DNA of 64,000 nt, from contig CAZELM010000009.1 of NCBI GenBank assembly GCA_964512995.1, positions 1 to 64,000 of the forward strand. The letters are read 5' to 3'. Positions 1 through 10,300 of this stretch are shown here, in pieces. Made by a program: the position numbers and the translations under genes. The DNA comes from CAZELM01 sp964512995 (GTDB lineage: Bacteria > CSSED10-310). Positions within the stretch are counted from its first letter, which is position 1, and each line of letters opens with the position of its first letter. The notes beneath the pieces were generated by a model. That model saw only the letters and a list, made by a program, of their open reading frames with translations. It made no database searches and had not been told where the DNA came from.

Positions 1-168
1 TGCGAAGACCGCTGACAGTCGTGCGAAGACCGCTTACAGTCATGCGAAGACCGCTTACAGTCATGCGAAGACCGTATACAGTCATGCGAAGACCACTTAC
101 AGTCGTGCGAAGACCGCTTACAATTACGCGAAGCCTGCTTACAGTCACCCGATGACCGCTTACAACTG
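1..168. repeat. 21-bp tandem repeat array (8 copies visible)
   Basis: Eight head-to-tail 21-bp units fill positions 1-168 and probably continue to the left. Copies 2 and 3 (22-63) are identical. Copies 4 and 5 differ at two or three positions, and copies 6-8 (106-168) drift increasingly, as is usual at the edge of an array. The unit is a multiple of three. On the + strand it reads Cys-Glu-Asp-Arg-Leu-Gln-Ser, and that frame stays open from a TGA in copy 1 (13-15) to a TAA at 235-237. No start codon or ribosome binding site supports a gene, so I treat it as non-coding or as the tail of something broken. Confidence 0.9.
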
Positions 169-208
169 ATCGTTCCCATGCGTTTTTATTCCATCCATGG
201 TCTGCTCT

Positions 209-238
209 TTGCAGAGAATCGGTGGAGTGAGATATAAT
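209..238 (+). promoter_or_regulatory. Candidate sigma-70-type promoter of first peptidase gene
   Basis: A perfect -10 hexamer TATAAT lies at 233-238. Upstream is a weak -35 (TTGCAG at 209-214, 18-bp spacer; TTTGCA at 208-213 is an alternative). It sits 45 bp before the chosen start at 283 and is followed by a strong ribosome binding site (GGGGAGGA, 265-272). The -35 match is poor, so the call rests mainly on the -10 and its position. Confidence 0.45.
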
Positions 239-282
239 ATGGTCGATTTATGTGTTTATATCTCGGGGAGGAAATTCTATTC

Positions 283-3200
283 ATGAGATCAACCATCTGT
301 TTAACCATCATGTTTATTTTTATGTATGTTGTTTCTGGTCGGGCAGAATGGATTCCATTGTCCCCTGGTGCATCCGTGGATGAACCCATCGATGTTCAGG
401 TGAAACATTCGGATCTGACGGAGACCCTGTTCCGTGTTCGAATACCGGGAGTATCCGTTGAATCGAAGTCTGTCGAGGATCAGAACTATTCAATCTTGCG
501 GATATCAGGTTCCGGAGTGATAGCTCAACCTGGTTTGCCATTGATCCCGGTGATACGAAAACGGATCGCCATCCCGGTTTCCACAGAGTACTCCCTGAAA
601 CTGAACGTGCTGTCGGAAACGAAGCTGCACCATTTCAATATCTGGCCGGCACAACCCCCGTTCGATCGGGATGATCCTGTCCGGCCGTCATTCATGATCA
701 ACTGTCAGCGATATCGAACCGACCGCTTCTTTCCGGATCAGGCGACACGTGTTGTGAGCGAGGAATGGATCCGGGAGCTGCGAACGGTCACTGTGGAAAT
801 CGTGCCAATCCAGTACAATCCCGTTTCCGGAGATGTTTTGATCATCACAGATATGGAAATCTCGATTGAAACACCCGGTGGCCAGAGTTTTGGGATTCAG
901 GATGTCTTCCCGTCATTTTTGAGGATTTATGAAAACTGTGTATTGAACGCTTCGGCACTCAATCTGAGGGAGAGACAGGATCCTGAACCGATGCTGATCA
1001 TTGCAGACGATCCACTCATTGGATCGTTGAGTCCATATGTCGAGTGGAAAACCAGAGCTGGAATCAGTGTCACGGTTGTTCCGACTTCCGTCAGCGGTTC
1101 TTCAGCGGAATCAGTACGAGCCTTTATCGAGAACGCCTACTCCACCTGGACACTCAAACCTGTGTATATTTTATTAGTTGGTGATTATCAGCAGATCGAA
1201 CCGGTCCAGGACTCCCCATATTCCACACCATCGGATTATCTGTTTACCACGCTGGATGGGACCGACTGGGTACCGGATGTGCTCATCTCCCGATTACCAG
1301 CTCAGAATGTCGGGCAGTTGACACCTCAACTGGATAAGATCATCCATTACGAGTCAGCACCCATGAGCGACCCTTGGCTGGATCATATAACCGGCATCTC
1401 GTCCAGCCTTTCCGGCAGCATGGGAATCAATGACGATCAGCGGCTGGATGCAATCGCAGACCGCTGGCGGGCTCATAATACGAACGTTCACACGGATCGA
1501 TTGTATATATCAAACGGCCAGGGAACCACTCAAAATATCCGGAATGCCATCAATGAAGGACGTTTCTGGACGGCTTATCTGGGACATGGGAGCGGCACTT
1601 CCTGGAGCAGTCCGTACTTCTCGATCAACGATGTGGATGCCTTAACGAATGAATATCTGACACCGTTCGTGATGGATGTGTCCTGTCTGAATGGTGGTTT
1701 TGGGGGTTCCTCCGATTGCTTTGCGGAACGCTGGATGCGGGGAGGTTCCTCTGGTCAGTTACATGGCGCGGTCGGGATATATAGCTCATATACTTCGACG
1801 TCCTGGGACCCATCGGCCATCCTGGGTCAAGGTGTGTGTTTTTCGGTTACGGGAGATGCAGAGGGAACAATGCTGGGTGGAGCACGCACGATGGGCGAGA
1901 TGACACTCGGAGGAATGCTTTTTCTGGAACAGGAACTGGGATTGAATGACGATACTGAAGAAGTATTTCATCAGTATTTTCTGTTTGGTGACTGCTCCGT
2001 TCTGTTCCGTTCCGATGAACTTATCGGCCTTCAGGTCTCCCATCTCCCCACTATACCCCTGGCTGCTGAATTCTCTTTTGAAGTAAGAGTCTGGAGTGAG
2101 TGGGGACCCGTTGAAGGCGCTACAGTGAATGCATACCAGACAGGTGAATTTCATACAGTGGGATATACGGACGAGAACGGAATGGCAGTGTTACCGATCA
2201 CTCCCAATTCCATCGGAGAGATGATCGTGACAGTCACGGGAACCAATCTCGATCCCTATGAAGCCATTGTTCCCATTGCCTCTACCGGGTGCGGGATCAT
2301 CGCGATCCAACGTTCCATCTATACCTGTGATGATCTGATCGAAGCGGCTGTTTTCGATACGGATGGCAATCGCGATCCCAATCATGTTGAAACAATTTCG
2401 ATCGATATTGCATCAACAAGCGAACCAATTCCGGAGACTCTGACGCTCACGGAAACCGGTTCTGACACTTCCGAATTCCGGGGTGATTTACGTACCTCTT
2501 CCCTGCAATCCGGATCCGGTTATCTGCTCGTCTCCCATGGCGATACGATAACGCTTCACTATCATGATGACGATTGTGATGGGACCGTTGTGGATGTCAC
2601 CAAAACAGCCGGTTCGGACTGCTTGGGTCCGGTTTTCAGCGGACTCACCGTCGAAAATATCAGCACGTATTCAGCAACAATCACCTGGACCACAGATGAA
2701 CCGTCTGATTCGGTTGTCATATGGGGAGACGCAATCCCACCGGCTCAGGAAATTCAATCCACGAATCGGGTAAGGTACCATTCCGTCATATTGACCGGAC
2801 TGGAACCGTGTACCCGGTACTATTTTGCGATCCGTAGTTCTGATCGGCTGGGGAATACAACATATGACAATAATGATGGGAGTTGGCATCCGTTTGACAC
2901 ATGGGAACTCACCGAGTTTTTCTCAGATGACATGGAAAACGGCGTGAATGAGTGGGCAGCGACTGGATTGTGGCATCTTGTTCCCCCCGAAAGTGCCTGT
3001 AATGAGCACCACTCCGGTCAATCCAGTTGGTATTACGGACAGGAGTCCACGTGCAATACCAATACTGGCAGTACGACAATCGGTAACTTGAGGTCCAGGG
3101 TTATTGATCTTCGGGAAACATCTCAAGCGACGCTTCAGGTTTGGTACTGGCATCAAGGGGAAGACTATCAGGGCTTTGATCAGACAAGCATTCAACTGGA

Positions 3201-3630
3201 AATTCAAGGTCAAACTCCCATAACGGTCGGAATGATTTATGGTGATTCCCAAGGCTGGCAGGTATTTGAATATGATCTGGAAGACTATGTCGGGAATTTC
3301 ATTTCCATTATTTTCAATTATCATTCCGGAGATAGTATGTATAATACATTCCGGGGTTCTTTTATCGATGATGTTTCGATCGTCGCCTCGCAACCCTGCT
3401 CTTCCCTGCCCACACCGTCTCCCTGTATCCATGATGGCGATGTCAATGCAAATGGTGTCGTTACAGCCACGGATGCACAGGTCGCATTCGGTATCACATT
3501 GGGTATCCACCAGCCGACGATTGAAGAGGAATGCTCGGCGGACTGCAATGGGAATGGCGTAGTAACAGCAGCAGATGCCCAGATGATCTTCATGAAGGCA
3601 TTGGGACTTGGCGCATGCCAGGCAGACTGA
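283..3630 (+). CDS. Secreted gingipain-like C25 cysteine peptidase with dockerin
   Basis: A 1115-residue secreted peptidase. I chose ATG 283 over 250 because a GGGGAGGA ribosome binding site lies 10 nt upstream and a signal peptide then begins at residue 1 (hydrophobic core about 5-18, cleavage near GRA-EW). A propeptide-like region precedes a C25 catalytic domain (about 235-600). The probable catalytic pair is His435 (in YLGHGS) and Cys468 (in DVSCLNGG). An Ig-like domain, a Cys-containing beta domain, an FN3-like domain (about 782-875) and a jelly-roll domain (about 876-1040) follow. A two-repeat dockerin ends the protein (1048-1112, loops DVNANG and DCNGNG). Unlike its three neighbours it lacks a Thr-Pro linker, and it has no cohesin-like tail. 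The domains are clear; substrate specificity is not. Confidence 0.88.
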   Translation: MRSTICLTIMFIFMYVVSGRAEWIPLSPGASVDEPIDVQVKHSDLTETLFRVRIPGVSVESKSVEDQNYSILRISGSGVIAQPGLPLIPVIRKRIAIPVSTEYSLKLNVLSETKLHHFNIWPAQPPFDRDDPVRPSFMINCQRYRTDRFFPDQATRVVSEEWIRELRTVTVEIVPIQYNPVSGDVLIITDMEISIETPGGQSFGIQDVFPSFLRIYENCVLNASALNLRERQDPEPMLIIADDPLIGSLSPYVEWKTRAGISVTVVPTSVSGSSAESVRAFIENAYSTWTLKPVYILLVGDYQQIEPVQDSPYSTPSDYLFTTLDGTDWVPDVLISRLPAQNVGQLTPQLDKIIHYESAPMSDPWLDHITGISSSLSGSMGINDDQRLDAIADRWRAHNTNVHTDRLYISNGQGTTQNIRNAINEGRFWTAYLGHGSGTSWSSPYFSINDVDALTNEYLTPFVMDVSCLNGGFGGSSDCFAERWMRGGSSGQLHGAVGIYSSYTSTSWDPSAILGQGVCFSVTGDAEGTMLGGARTMGEMTLGGMLFLEQELGLNDDTEEVFHQYFLFGDCSVLFRSDELIGLQVSHLPTIPLAAEFSFEVRVWSEWGPVEGATVNAYQTGEFHTVGYTDENGMAVLPITPNSIGEMIVTVTGTNLDPYEAIVPIASTGCGIIAIQRSIYTCDDLIEAAVFDTDGNRDPNHVETISIDIASTSEPIPETLTLTETGSDTSEFRGDLRTSSLQSGSGYLLVSHGDTITLHYHDDDCDGTVVDVTKTAGSDCLGPVFSGLTVENISTYSATITWTTDEPSDSVVIWGDAIPPAQEIQSTNRVRYHSVILTGLEPCTRYYFAIRSSDRLGNTTYDNNDGSWHPFDTWELTEFFSDDMENGVNEWAATGLWHLVPPESACNEHHSGQSSWYYGQESTCNTNTGSTTIGNLRSRVIDLRETSQATLQVWYWHQGEDYQGFDQTSIQLEIQGQTPITVGMIYGDSQGWQVFEYDLEDYVGNFISIIFNYHSGDSMYNTFRGSFIDDVSIVASQPCSSLPTPSPCIHDGDVNANGVVTATDAQVAFGITLGIHQPTIEEECSADCNGNGVVTAADAQMIFMKALGLGACQAD

Positions 3631-3936
3631 GCGTTAAATCAGGCGATCTGACTGTCAATCCATCGAGAGCCTGAATTGCTTTTAAGGATGTTTTCCAGGT
3701 ATATTAACCGGTTGAGGGGCTTTCGTTCAGGTATGAACGTTGCGTGAACTGACGTGTGGATCTGTTATCTTCTGGTTTTAGAACAAGTTGGAATATTCAT
3801 TTGTCTGAAGGTTTGATTTATTTTTCGATTTGCGAAACCGGGGAGTTCAGATCAACAATTTGTTTTATCAGTCTGTTAAACAATTTAAGCTGTTTTTTTT
3901 TACATTTCTCTTTTTTTCAGGCAAATGGAGGGATAC
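3631..3936. other. Intergenic region between two peptidase genes
   Basis: A 306-bp gap with no convincing terminator, RNA gene or ORF. It is AT-rich toward the 3' end, with long T-runs at 3893-3919 just before the ribosome binding site of the next gene. A promoter is expected here, but I could not pick a hexamer pair with confidence. Confidence 0.5.
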
Positions 3937-6900
3937 ATGAGCCAAAACAAGATATGGATCATTCTCGGTGCGATGCTTTTTTCAACATTGTCGATTTCAG
4001 TATTTGCCGCACAACCGATTCCATCATCAGAAGATGCGTTTTCGATCGTGATGAAAGAAATCTGCATGGGTAAAACAGATGGGATTGGGGTGTTTGTTTC
4101 CAGGACTCCTGTGGAGAAAGGTACTATCATTGAAACATGGAGCGGACCGTTCCTGACAGTTCCGGAAAGACAATGGTTTGTATTTATTGATGATTATCCG
4201 GGAGCCAACTGGGAGCATGGCTGTCGATATGTCCTGGTTAATCCTGATACCGGAGAGTGCAAGGTAACTAAAGGAACCAGGCCACCGACGATATTAAAGG
4301 ACATGATCCGATATCTGGGTCCGGATCCATTCGGGGGCGAGAATCGGCGCGTGACAACAACTCCACTAAAAAAAAATGATTCCTCCTCGAAAAGCCCGGA
4401 ACACCTGTGGGCAGTCATCCTTTCCGGGGGCGCTGATTCCAGCAATAACCACGTCCGTTACTGGAATGACTGCTCTCAGATATACACGACATTGGTAGCA
4501 AACTATGATTATCTGGATGATCATATCATTGTAGCGATCTCTGATGGAACGAATCCGGCGGTCGATCAATCCAATGGTACTAATTCCAATCCCGATCTGG
4601 ACGGAGATGGCGACAATGACACGATGTATGCCTGCACAAATGCCAACCTGACCACAATCTTCACGAATCTGGCTAATACGCTCACGGAGAACGATACCCT
4701 GTTCATATTCACAACCGATCATGGAAGCGGTCAGCTGGGCGTTCCCGGTCAGCCGACATCCATGAATCTGTGGAATGGGGAAGTTATCTGGGACTATCAA
4801 TTTGCTGATTTGCTGGAGCCCATCGTATGCCGGGAAATGATATTGACATTAGAGCCGTGTTTTTCCGGTGGATTCGTCAATGATGTGATGAATATGAATT
4901 CAACTGTTCCACGCGTCATATCCACAGCGGCCAATGACCAGGAGTATTCCTGGGCGATGTCTCCTTCATATACGTATGATACGTATGTATTTCATTGGAC
5001 AGCGGCGGTCCGTGGGGCTGATGCATATGGTAATCCGGTGGATGCGGATGCCAATCAGGATGGAGAAATCACCATGGATGAAGCGTATCAATACGCGGTC
5101 ACCATGGATACGGACAATGAACATCCCCAGTATGCGGAATGGCCAATCGGTTTTGGTCAGCAGGTGACTCTTTTTGGTTCAGGACCGGCATCCGAAGGAA
5201 CCATCCAATTGGATCATGTTTCCTATGGATGCGATGCCACCATTTGGGCTGTTGTCGAGGATCTGGATCTGATCGGTCAGGGTTCCCTGACGGTTTCCAT
5301 CGTCAGTGACACCGAACCCAGTGCAGAATCGATCACACTTACAGAAACAACGGAAGGCCGATTTGAGGGGAGTATCGACACATCGACCGGATCTCCGGCA
5401 GCAGATGGTACCTTGCAGGTTACCCATGGCGATACCGTGACTGCATCTTATTTTGATGCCAATTATGGAGGTTCCGGACAGATGACCGTTACCGATCAGG
5501 CATCCATTGATTGCATTGGACCCGCGATCACCAATGTGGAGATCGATTCCGTCTCGATCGATGCCGCCACAGTCACCTGGACCACCGATGAGCCGGCAAC
5601 ATCCCGAATTGAATATGGCCCGACTTCATCACTGGGTTTTGTCGCGGAAGATACAGAACTGACAACCAGCCACAGCCTCACCCTGTCCGGTCTGGATGAT
5701 TGTACATTTTATTATCTCGAAGTTCACTCCGCTGATCCATCCGGAAATGAAACCATCGATGATCACAGCGGCGTCTTTTACACATTCGAAACATTACAGC
5801 TCACAACAGTGCTGTTGGCCAACATGGACACGAATCCCGGCTGGACGATCAGCGGTGGATCTTGGGCCTGGGGAACACCAGCCGGTCTTGGCGGAGATCC
5901 TTCAACAGGCCATACCGGCTCCAGTGTGTATGGGTACAACCTCGGTGGGACGTATACCAATTCCATGGCGGAATATACACTCACCACGTCTCCGATCAAT
6001 TGTTCAACTTTGTCACCGGTCGTATTGAGTTTTTATCGGTGGCTGGGTGTAGAGAGTTCATCTTACGATCATGCCCGGCTTCAGGTTTCAAACAATGGAA
6101 CCACCTGGAATACCATCTGGCAGAATCCAGCCAGTTCATTGGTCGATGTGGGGTGGAACTATCAGGAGTTTGACATCTCATCCTATGCCGCTGGTTATGC
6201 CACGGTGTATATCCGATGGACGATGGGAACGACGGACAGCAGCGTAGTGTATTGCGGCTGGAATATCGATGACGTACATGTATATTCCTATGGACCCTGC
6301 GGTCCGACGCCAACACCCACTGCCACACCCACCGGTCCAACTCCCACACCAACCAATACATCCACTCCAACGAATACACCGACATCTACGCCCACTTCTG
6401 CGACCCACTGCAATACCTGTCCAACATTTGATTATGGTCCTTTCACACCGGAAGCCACATACCAGACCCATTCTGGAACATTGCTGGCTTCGGAGTGCCG
6501 GTTTTATCAATTTTATCTGACCGGTTCATGTGTATATCGATTCACCACATGTGAAGGTGGGGGATCGTATTCCGGGGATTCCTATTTTGAGTTGTATGAT
6601 TCCTCCTGCACGATGCTTGTATCCAATGATGATTTCTGCAGTTACGGTTCCCAGATCGACTACACACCGTCATCAACGGGCGTGTATTATCTGAGAGTCC
6701 GTGGATATAGTTTTACCGCGGTGAGTTATACTCTGGCATATCGGGCAACCTGTGCGACACCCACCGTAGTTCCGACGAACACTCCCACTTCCACGCCGAC
6801 GAATACACCGACCCGGACACCGTCGCCGACCCATACCGCTACCCCAACCTCGACACCGACACGAACCCCGACACCAACATCCACGAACACCCCAACCTCG

Positions 6901-7212
6901 ACACCGACACGAACTCCGACACCAACATCCACGAACACACCGACTCAGACACCCACGCCCATTCCAACCGACACCCCAACGGTCACTCCCACACCCACAC
7001 CGGATTGCATTCATGATGGAGATGTCGTGGATGACGGCATCATCAGCTCCAACGATGCACAACTGGCCTTCCGCATCGCATTGGCATTTTATATCCCGAC
7101 GTATCCGGAAGAATGCTCCGCGGACTGCAATGGAGACGGGACGGTTTCCGTGGGAGATGCTCAGATGATTTTCATGGCAGCCATGGGACAGGGAGCCTGT
7201 GACGATGAATGA
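3937..7212 (+). CDS. Secreted legumain-like (C13-type) cysteine peptidase with dockerin
   Basis: A 1091-residue secreted protein. ATG 3937 is preferred over 3925 because GGAGG (3927-3931) is its ribosome binding site and a signal peptide follows (to about SVFA-AQ). The caspase/legumain-like domain (about 156-415) has the dyad His262 in TTDHGSG and Cys308 in LEPCFSGG. That spacing and motif fit clan CD family C13 rather than C25. After it come a Cys-containing beta domain, an FN3-like domain (about 528-618), a jelly-roll (about 625-785), a short Thr-Pro linker, a PPC-like beta domain (about 825-940), a long Thr-Pro linker (about 940-1023) and a dockerin (1024-1090). The first dockerin loop (GDVVDDG) lacks the usual Asn/Asp at position 3. 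The accessory modules are shared with the neighbouring C25 and S8 enzymes. Confidence 0.85.
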   Translation: MSQNKIWIILGAMLFSTLSISVFAAQPIPSSEDAFSIVMKEICMGKTDGIGVFVSRTPVEKGTIIETWSGPFLTVPERQWFVFIDDYPGANWEHGCRYVLVNPDTGECKVTKGTRPPTILKDMIRYLGPDPFGGENRRVTTTPLKKNDSSSKSPEHLWAVILSGGADSSNNHVRYWNDCSQIYTTLVANYDYLDDHIIVAISDGTNPAVDQSNGTNSNPDLDGDGDNDTMYACTNANLTTIFTNLANTLTENDTLFIFTTDHGSGQLGVPGQPTSMNLWNGEVIWDYQFADLLEPIVCREMILTLEPCFSGGFVNDVMNMNSTVPRVISTAANDQEYSWAMSPSYTYDTYVFHWTAAVRGADAYGNPVDADANQDGEITMDEAYQYAVTMDTDNEHPQYAEWPIGFGQQVTLFGSGPASEGTIQLDHVSYGCDATIWAVVEDLDLIGQGSLTVSIVSDTEPSAESITLTETTEGRFEGSIDTSTGSPAADGTLQVTHGDTVTASYFDANYGGSGQMTVTDQASIDCIGPAITNVEIDSVSIDAATVTWTTDEPATSRIEYGPTSSLGFVAEDTELTTSHSLTLSGLDDCTFYYLEVHSADPSGNETIDDHSGVFYTFETLQLTTVLLANMDTNPGWTISGGSWAWGTPAGLGGDPSTGHTGSSVYGYNLGGTYTNSMAEYTLTTSPINCSTLSPVVLSFYRWLGVESSSYDHARLQVSNNGTTWNTIWQNPASSLVDVGWNYQEFDISSYAAGYATVYIRWTMGTTDSSVVYCGWNIDDVHVYSYGPCGPTPTPTATPTGPTPTPTNTSTPTNTPTSTPTSATHCNTCPTFDYGPFTPEATYQTHSGTLLASECRFYQFYLTGSCVYRFTTCEGGGSYSGDSYFELYDSSCTMLVSNDDFCSYGSQIDYTPSSTGVYYLRVRGYSFTAVSYTLAYRATCATPTVVPTNTPTSTPTNTPTRTPSPTHTATPTSTPTRTPTPTSTNTPTSTPTRTPTPTSTNTPTQTPTPIPTDTPTVTPTPTPDCIHDGDVVDDGIISSNDAQLAFRIALAFYIPTYPEECSADCNGDGTVSVGDAQMIFMAAMGQGACDDE
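6842..6937 (+). repeat. 48-bp tandem duplication inside a Thr-Pro linker
   Basis: Two adjacent 48-bp copies (6842-6889 and 6890-6937) differ at a single base (CCCCGA versus CTCCGA). They encode part of the low-complexity Thr-Pro-Ser linker before the dockerin of the C13-like peptidase. The near identity points to recent slippage or unequal exchange that preserved the reading frame. Confidence 0.9.
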
Positions 7213-7309
7213 TGGACGAAACAAGTATCTGAAATGGACATATTGTAAAAAAAATGTGTTCATGGTATCAGATGATTTAAAAGGGTATTCAAAAAAAGGA
7301 GTTTTCGCT

Positions 7310-10300
7310 ATGAGGAGATATTTTTGGATTGGACTGCTCGGAGTTGTTTGGCTCAGCCTGACAAGCACCGGCTCCGCTGGATGGATCAGCTTTGGTGATT
7401 CAGAAGCCGACGGAGAACTAGTGACGATTCGGGAGAGTGGCTGGGAAAAACTTCAGCTCAGTGTGAACCTGAATGGCGTGGAAGCAACGGATGTCAAAAC
7501 AAAGGAAGGTCTGTTCACACGGCTGGATTTTGAGGGGAACGGGTTCAAAGGAAAAGTGGGTGATCCGCGCATTCCGGTGATCCGGAAATGGGTGGAAGTC
7601 CCTTATGGCGCTGAGATCCGGCTTGGATTTGAAACCGCCGCTCCCAAGACAATCCCGTTATCCACAGCAGGAAACGGCACTCGATTGATTCCGGTTCAGG
7701 CACCGGTTCCCAAGCTTCCGGGTGCATTGGAAGCAGCGCCATTTGCGATGAATGAACAGGAATATCAGCGGGATGAATTTCTGGGAGGTGAACCTGTCCG
7801 GATTCAGGATGACGATTATATGCGTGGCCACCGGATTGTCGTTCTGGAGATCAGTCCGATCCAGTACAATCCAGTCACTCATGAGATCCGGGTCGTGTCC
7901 GAGATCACCATTCGGATCGATATGAAAGGTGCGGATCGGGCTTTGACTCTGGAGAAATCACGGCGTTACTACAGTCCGGCGATCGAAGAGATTTTCCAGG
8001 AGGAAGTGCTTAATCACGGGAGCTATCGCAACTATGAGTTTCCTCCGGGAACACCGATCAGCTACCTGATCATCAGTCACACGAATTTCCAGAACGCCTT
8101 GCTGCCATTTATCCAATGGAAAACACAGTGTGGATATGATGTGGTGATGGAAACCGCACCGGCTGGAGCCACAACGACATCGATCAAGGCCATCATCCAG
8201 GCTGCTTATGATACATGGGACAATCCTCCAGACTATGTTCTGCTTGCGGGAGACACGGATACCATTCCTTGTTATACGGGCGAAGCCAGTGGGTCCGCGG
8301 ATGACAATGCTTACACCGAATTGGAAGGGACCGGCCACTGGACTCCCGATGTCATGATCGGTCGATTTCCTGTCCGGTCGGTGACAGATGTCGAGAACAT
8401 CCTGGTGAAAGCGCTGCAGGTGGAACAGGTCAATATGCCGGACATGAATTATTTTCAGGATAGTGTCTGGCTGGCGTCATCGGATCATTCCACGATGGTC
8501 GAAGGCACTCATGAATATTGCTGGGATAATCACGTCCAGCCGATCGATCCGGCTCACAATGCCTATCATGCAGTGTATGAACGATTGGGCGGTGATACGG
8601 CTGATTTCGCGAACAACGTCAATGCCGGTCGAGGCATTGTTTGTTATTCCGGACATGGTTATGGAAATGGAACAGGTACCGCCAGCGTCCATTTCGTGCA
8701 TTCGGATGTCACTGCTTTGACGAATGCAGACAAATACGGGCATGTGATGATATTTGCATGCGGAACAAACCTGCATGACCAGACGATATCATTCGGCGAG
8801 CGATGGCTGCTGGAACCATATCGGGGCTCAGCATCATATTGGGGAACCTCGGATAACTCATATTGGGATGAGGATGATGCGCAGGAACGGGAGATTTACC
8901 GGTGTGTACACGAGGATGCGATCCACACCCTGTCCGCGGCTTATTTCAAGGGTCTGATCGAAGTATACAATCAGGGACTCTCGCATGCATACTATTTCGA
9001 TATTTATAACCTGATGGGAGATCCATCGTCGGATCTGATCAACCGGATACCTCAGAATATCGCCATCGCAGCGGCCTCTGCAACGACTCCCAATGAACAG
9101 GATTTCGATGTGACCGTCAATGTAGCTGGAACCGGTCGTGCGGGAGCACTGGTCGCGATCACGATGGATGGAGTCCTGATTGGATCGGGTTATACCAATG
9201 CATTGGGAGTGGCATCCGTAGTTATGATTCCATCGGGCCCTGGCATGGCTTTGATCACGGTTACCGGACATAATCTGATTCCGGCTCAGATGAATCTTCA
9301 GATCATGGCAGCCGGCTGTGGTGCGGTTATTCTTGACAAAGCGGTCTATTCCTGCAGTGACCTTGTCGGGATCACGCTTTGGGATTCCGATCTCAGTGAA
9401 TGGGTCGATGTGGTGGTCCGTTCAGAAAGTGCACCGGAGCCTCTTGTGGTCAGATTGACAGAAACAGGTGCTGATACGCATCAGTTCATTGGTTCGATCG
9501 AGACATCGGCAACCGAATCGGGAGACGGGCTTTTGTTGCTGTCTGACGGTGATATCATCAGCGTATTCTACAGTGATGAGAGTTGTGAAGGATCACCGGT
9601 TGAAGTGATTGACACTGCGGTTGCAGACTGTGTCGGTCCGATCATCACGAATGTAACTGTAACCAACCTGACGACGAACTCCGCGAGAATTTCCTGGCAG
9701 ACCAATGAGTTGTCTCACACTCGCGTTGCGTATGGAACTGAAACGCCTCCCGGAGAAATCGTATCAGACGCTGTCTTGACCACGGATCACGTAATGGATC
9801 TGAATGACCTGGCCGACTGTACGACCTACTATTTTTCTGTCGGCAGTGCGGATGGAGCTGGCAACCGGACGATCGACACCAATGGCGGGAATTATTACTC
9901 GTTCACCACGCTCCAACTGATCAATCTGGTCAATGCGGACATGACTACGAATCCCGGTTGGACTTATCAAGGTCAATGGGCCTGGGGTCGACCGATGGGT
10001 TCGGGCGGTGATCCGTCATCCGGATATACCGGCTCGAATGTCGTTGGCTATAATCTGAACGGTCAATACACCAACAATCTGCCGGTAACATATGTGACCA
10101 CCACTTCGTTTGATTGCTCCGGAGCTGCGCAGGTTTATCTGAGTTTCTGGAAATGGCTGGGAATCGAAAGCTCATCGTACGATCATGCAACGATCGAAGT
10201 CTCGAACAACGGTGGCTCAACATGGAATGTGATCTGGTCGTTTACCGGAGGCACGACCACGCCTTCGAGCTGGTCGTATGAGGAGTACGATCTGACATCA

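Noticed and set aside
1..168. CRISPR array
   Set aside because: The repeats are contiguous 21-mers without unique spacers, and no cas genes are present.
7199..7309. N-terminal extension of the second C25 peptidase
   Set aside because: It would bury the signal peptide and overlap the previous gene; ATG 7310 has a ribosome binding site and a normal signal sequence.
6673..7368. 231-codon minus-strand frame rich in Gly, Arg and Cys
   Set aside because: It is the reverse complement of the Thr-Pro linker and dockerin of the C13-like peptidase; low complexity creates long open antisense frames.
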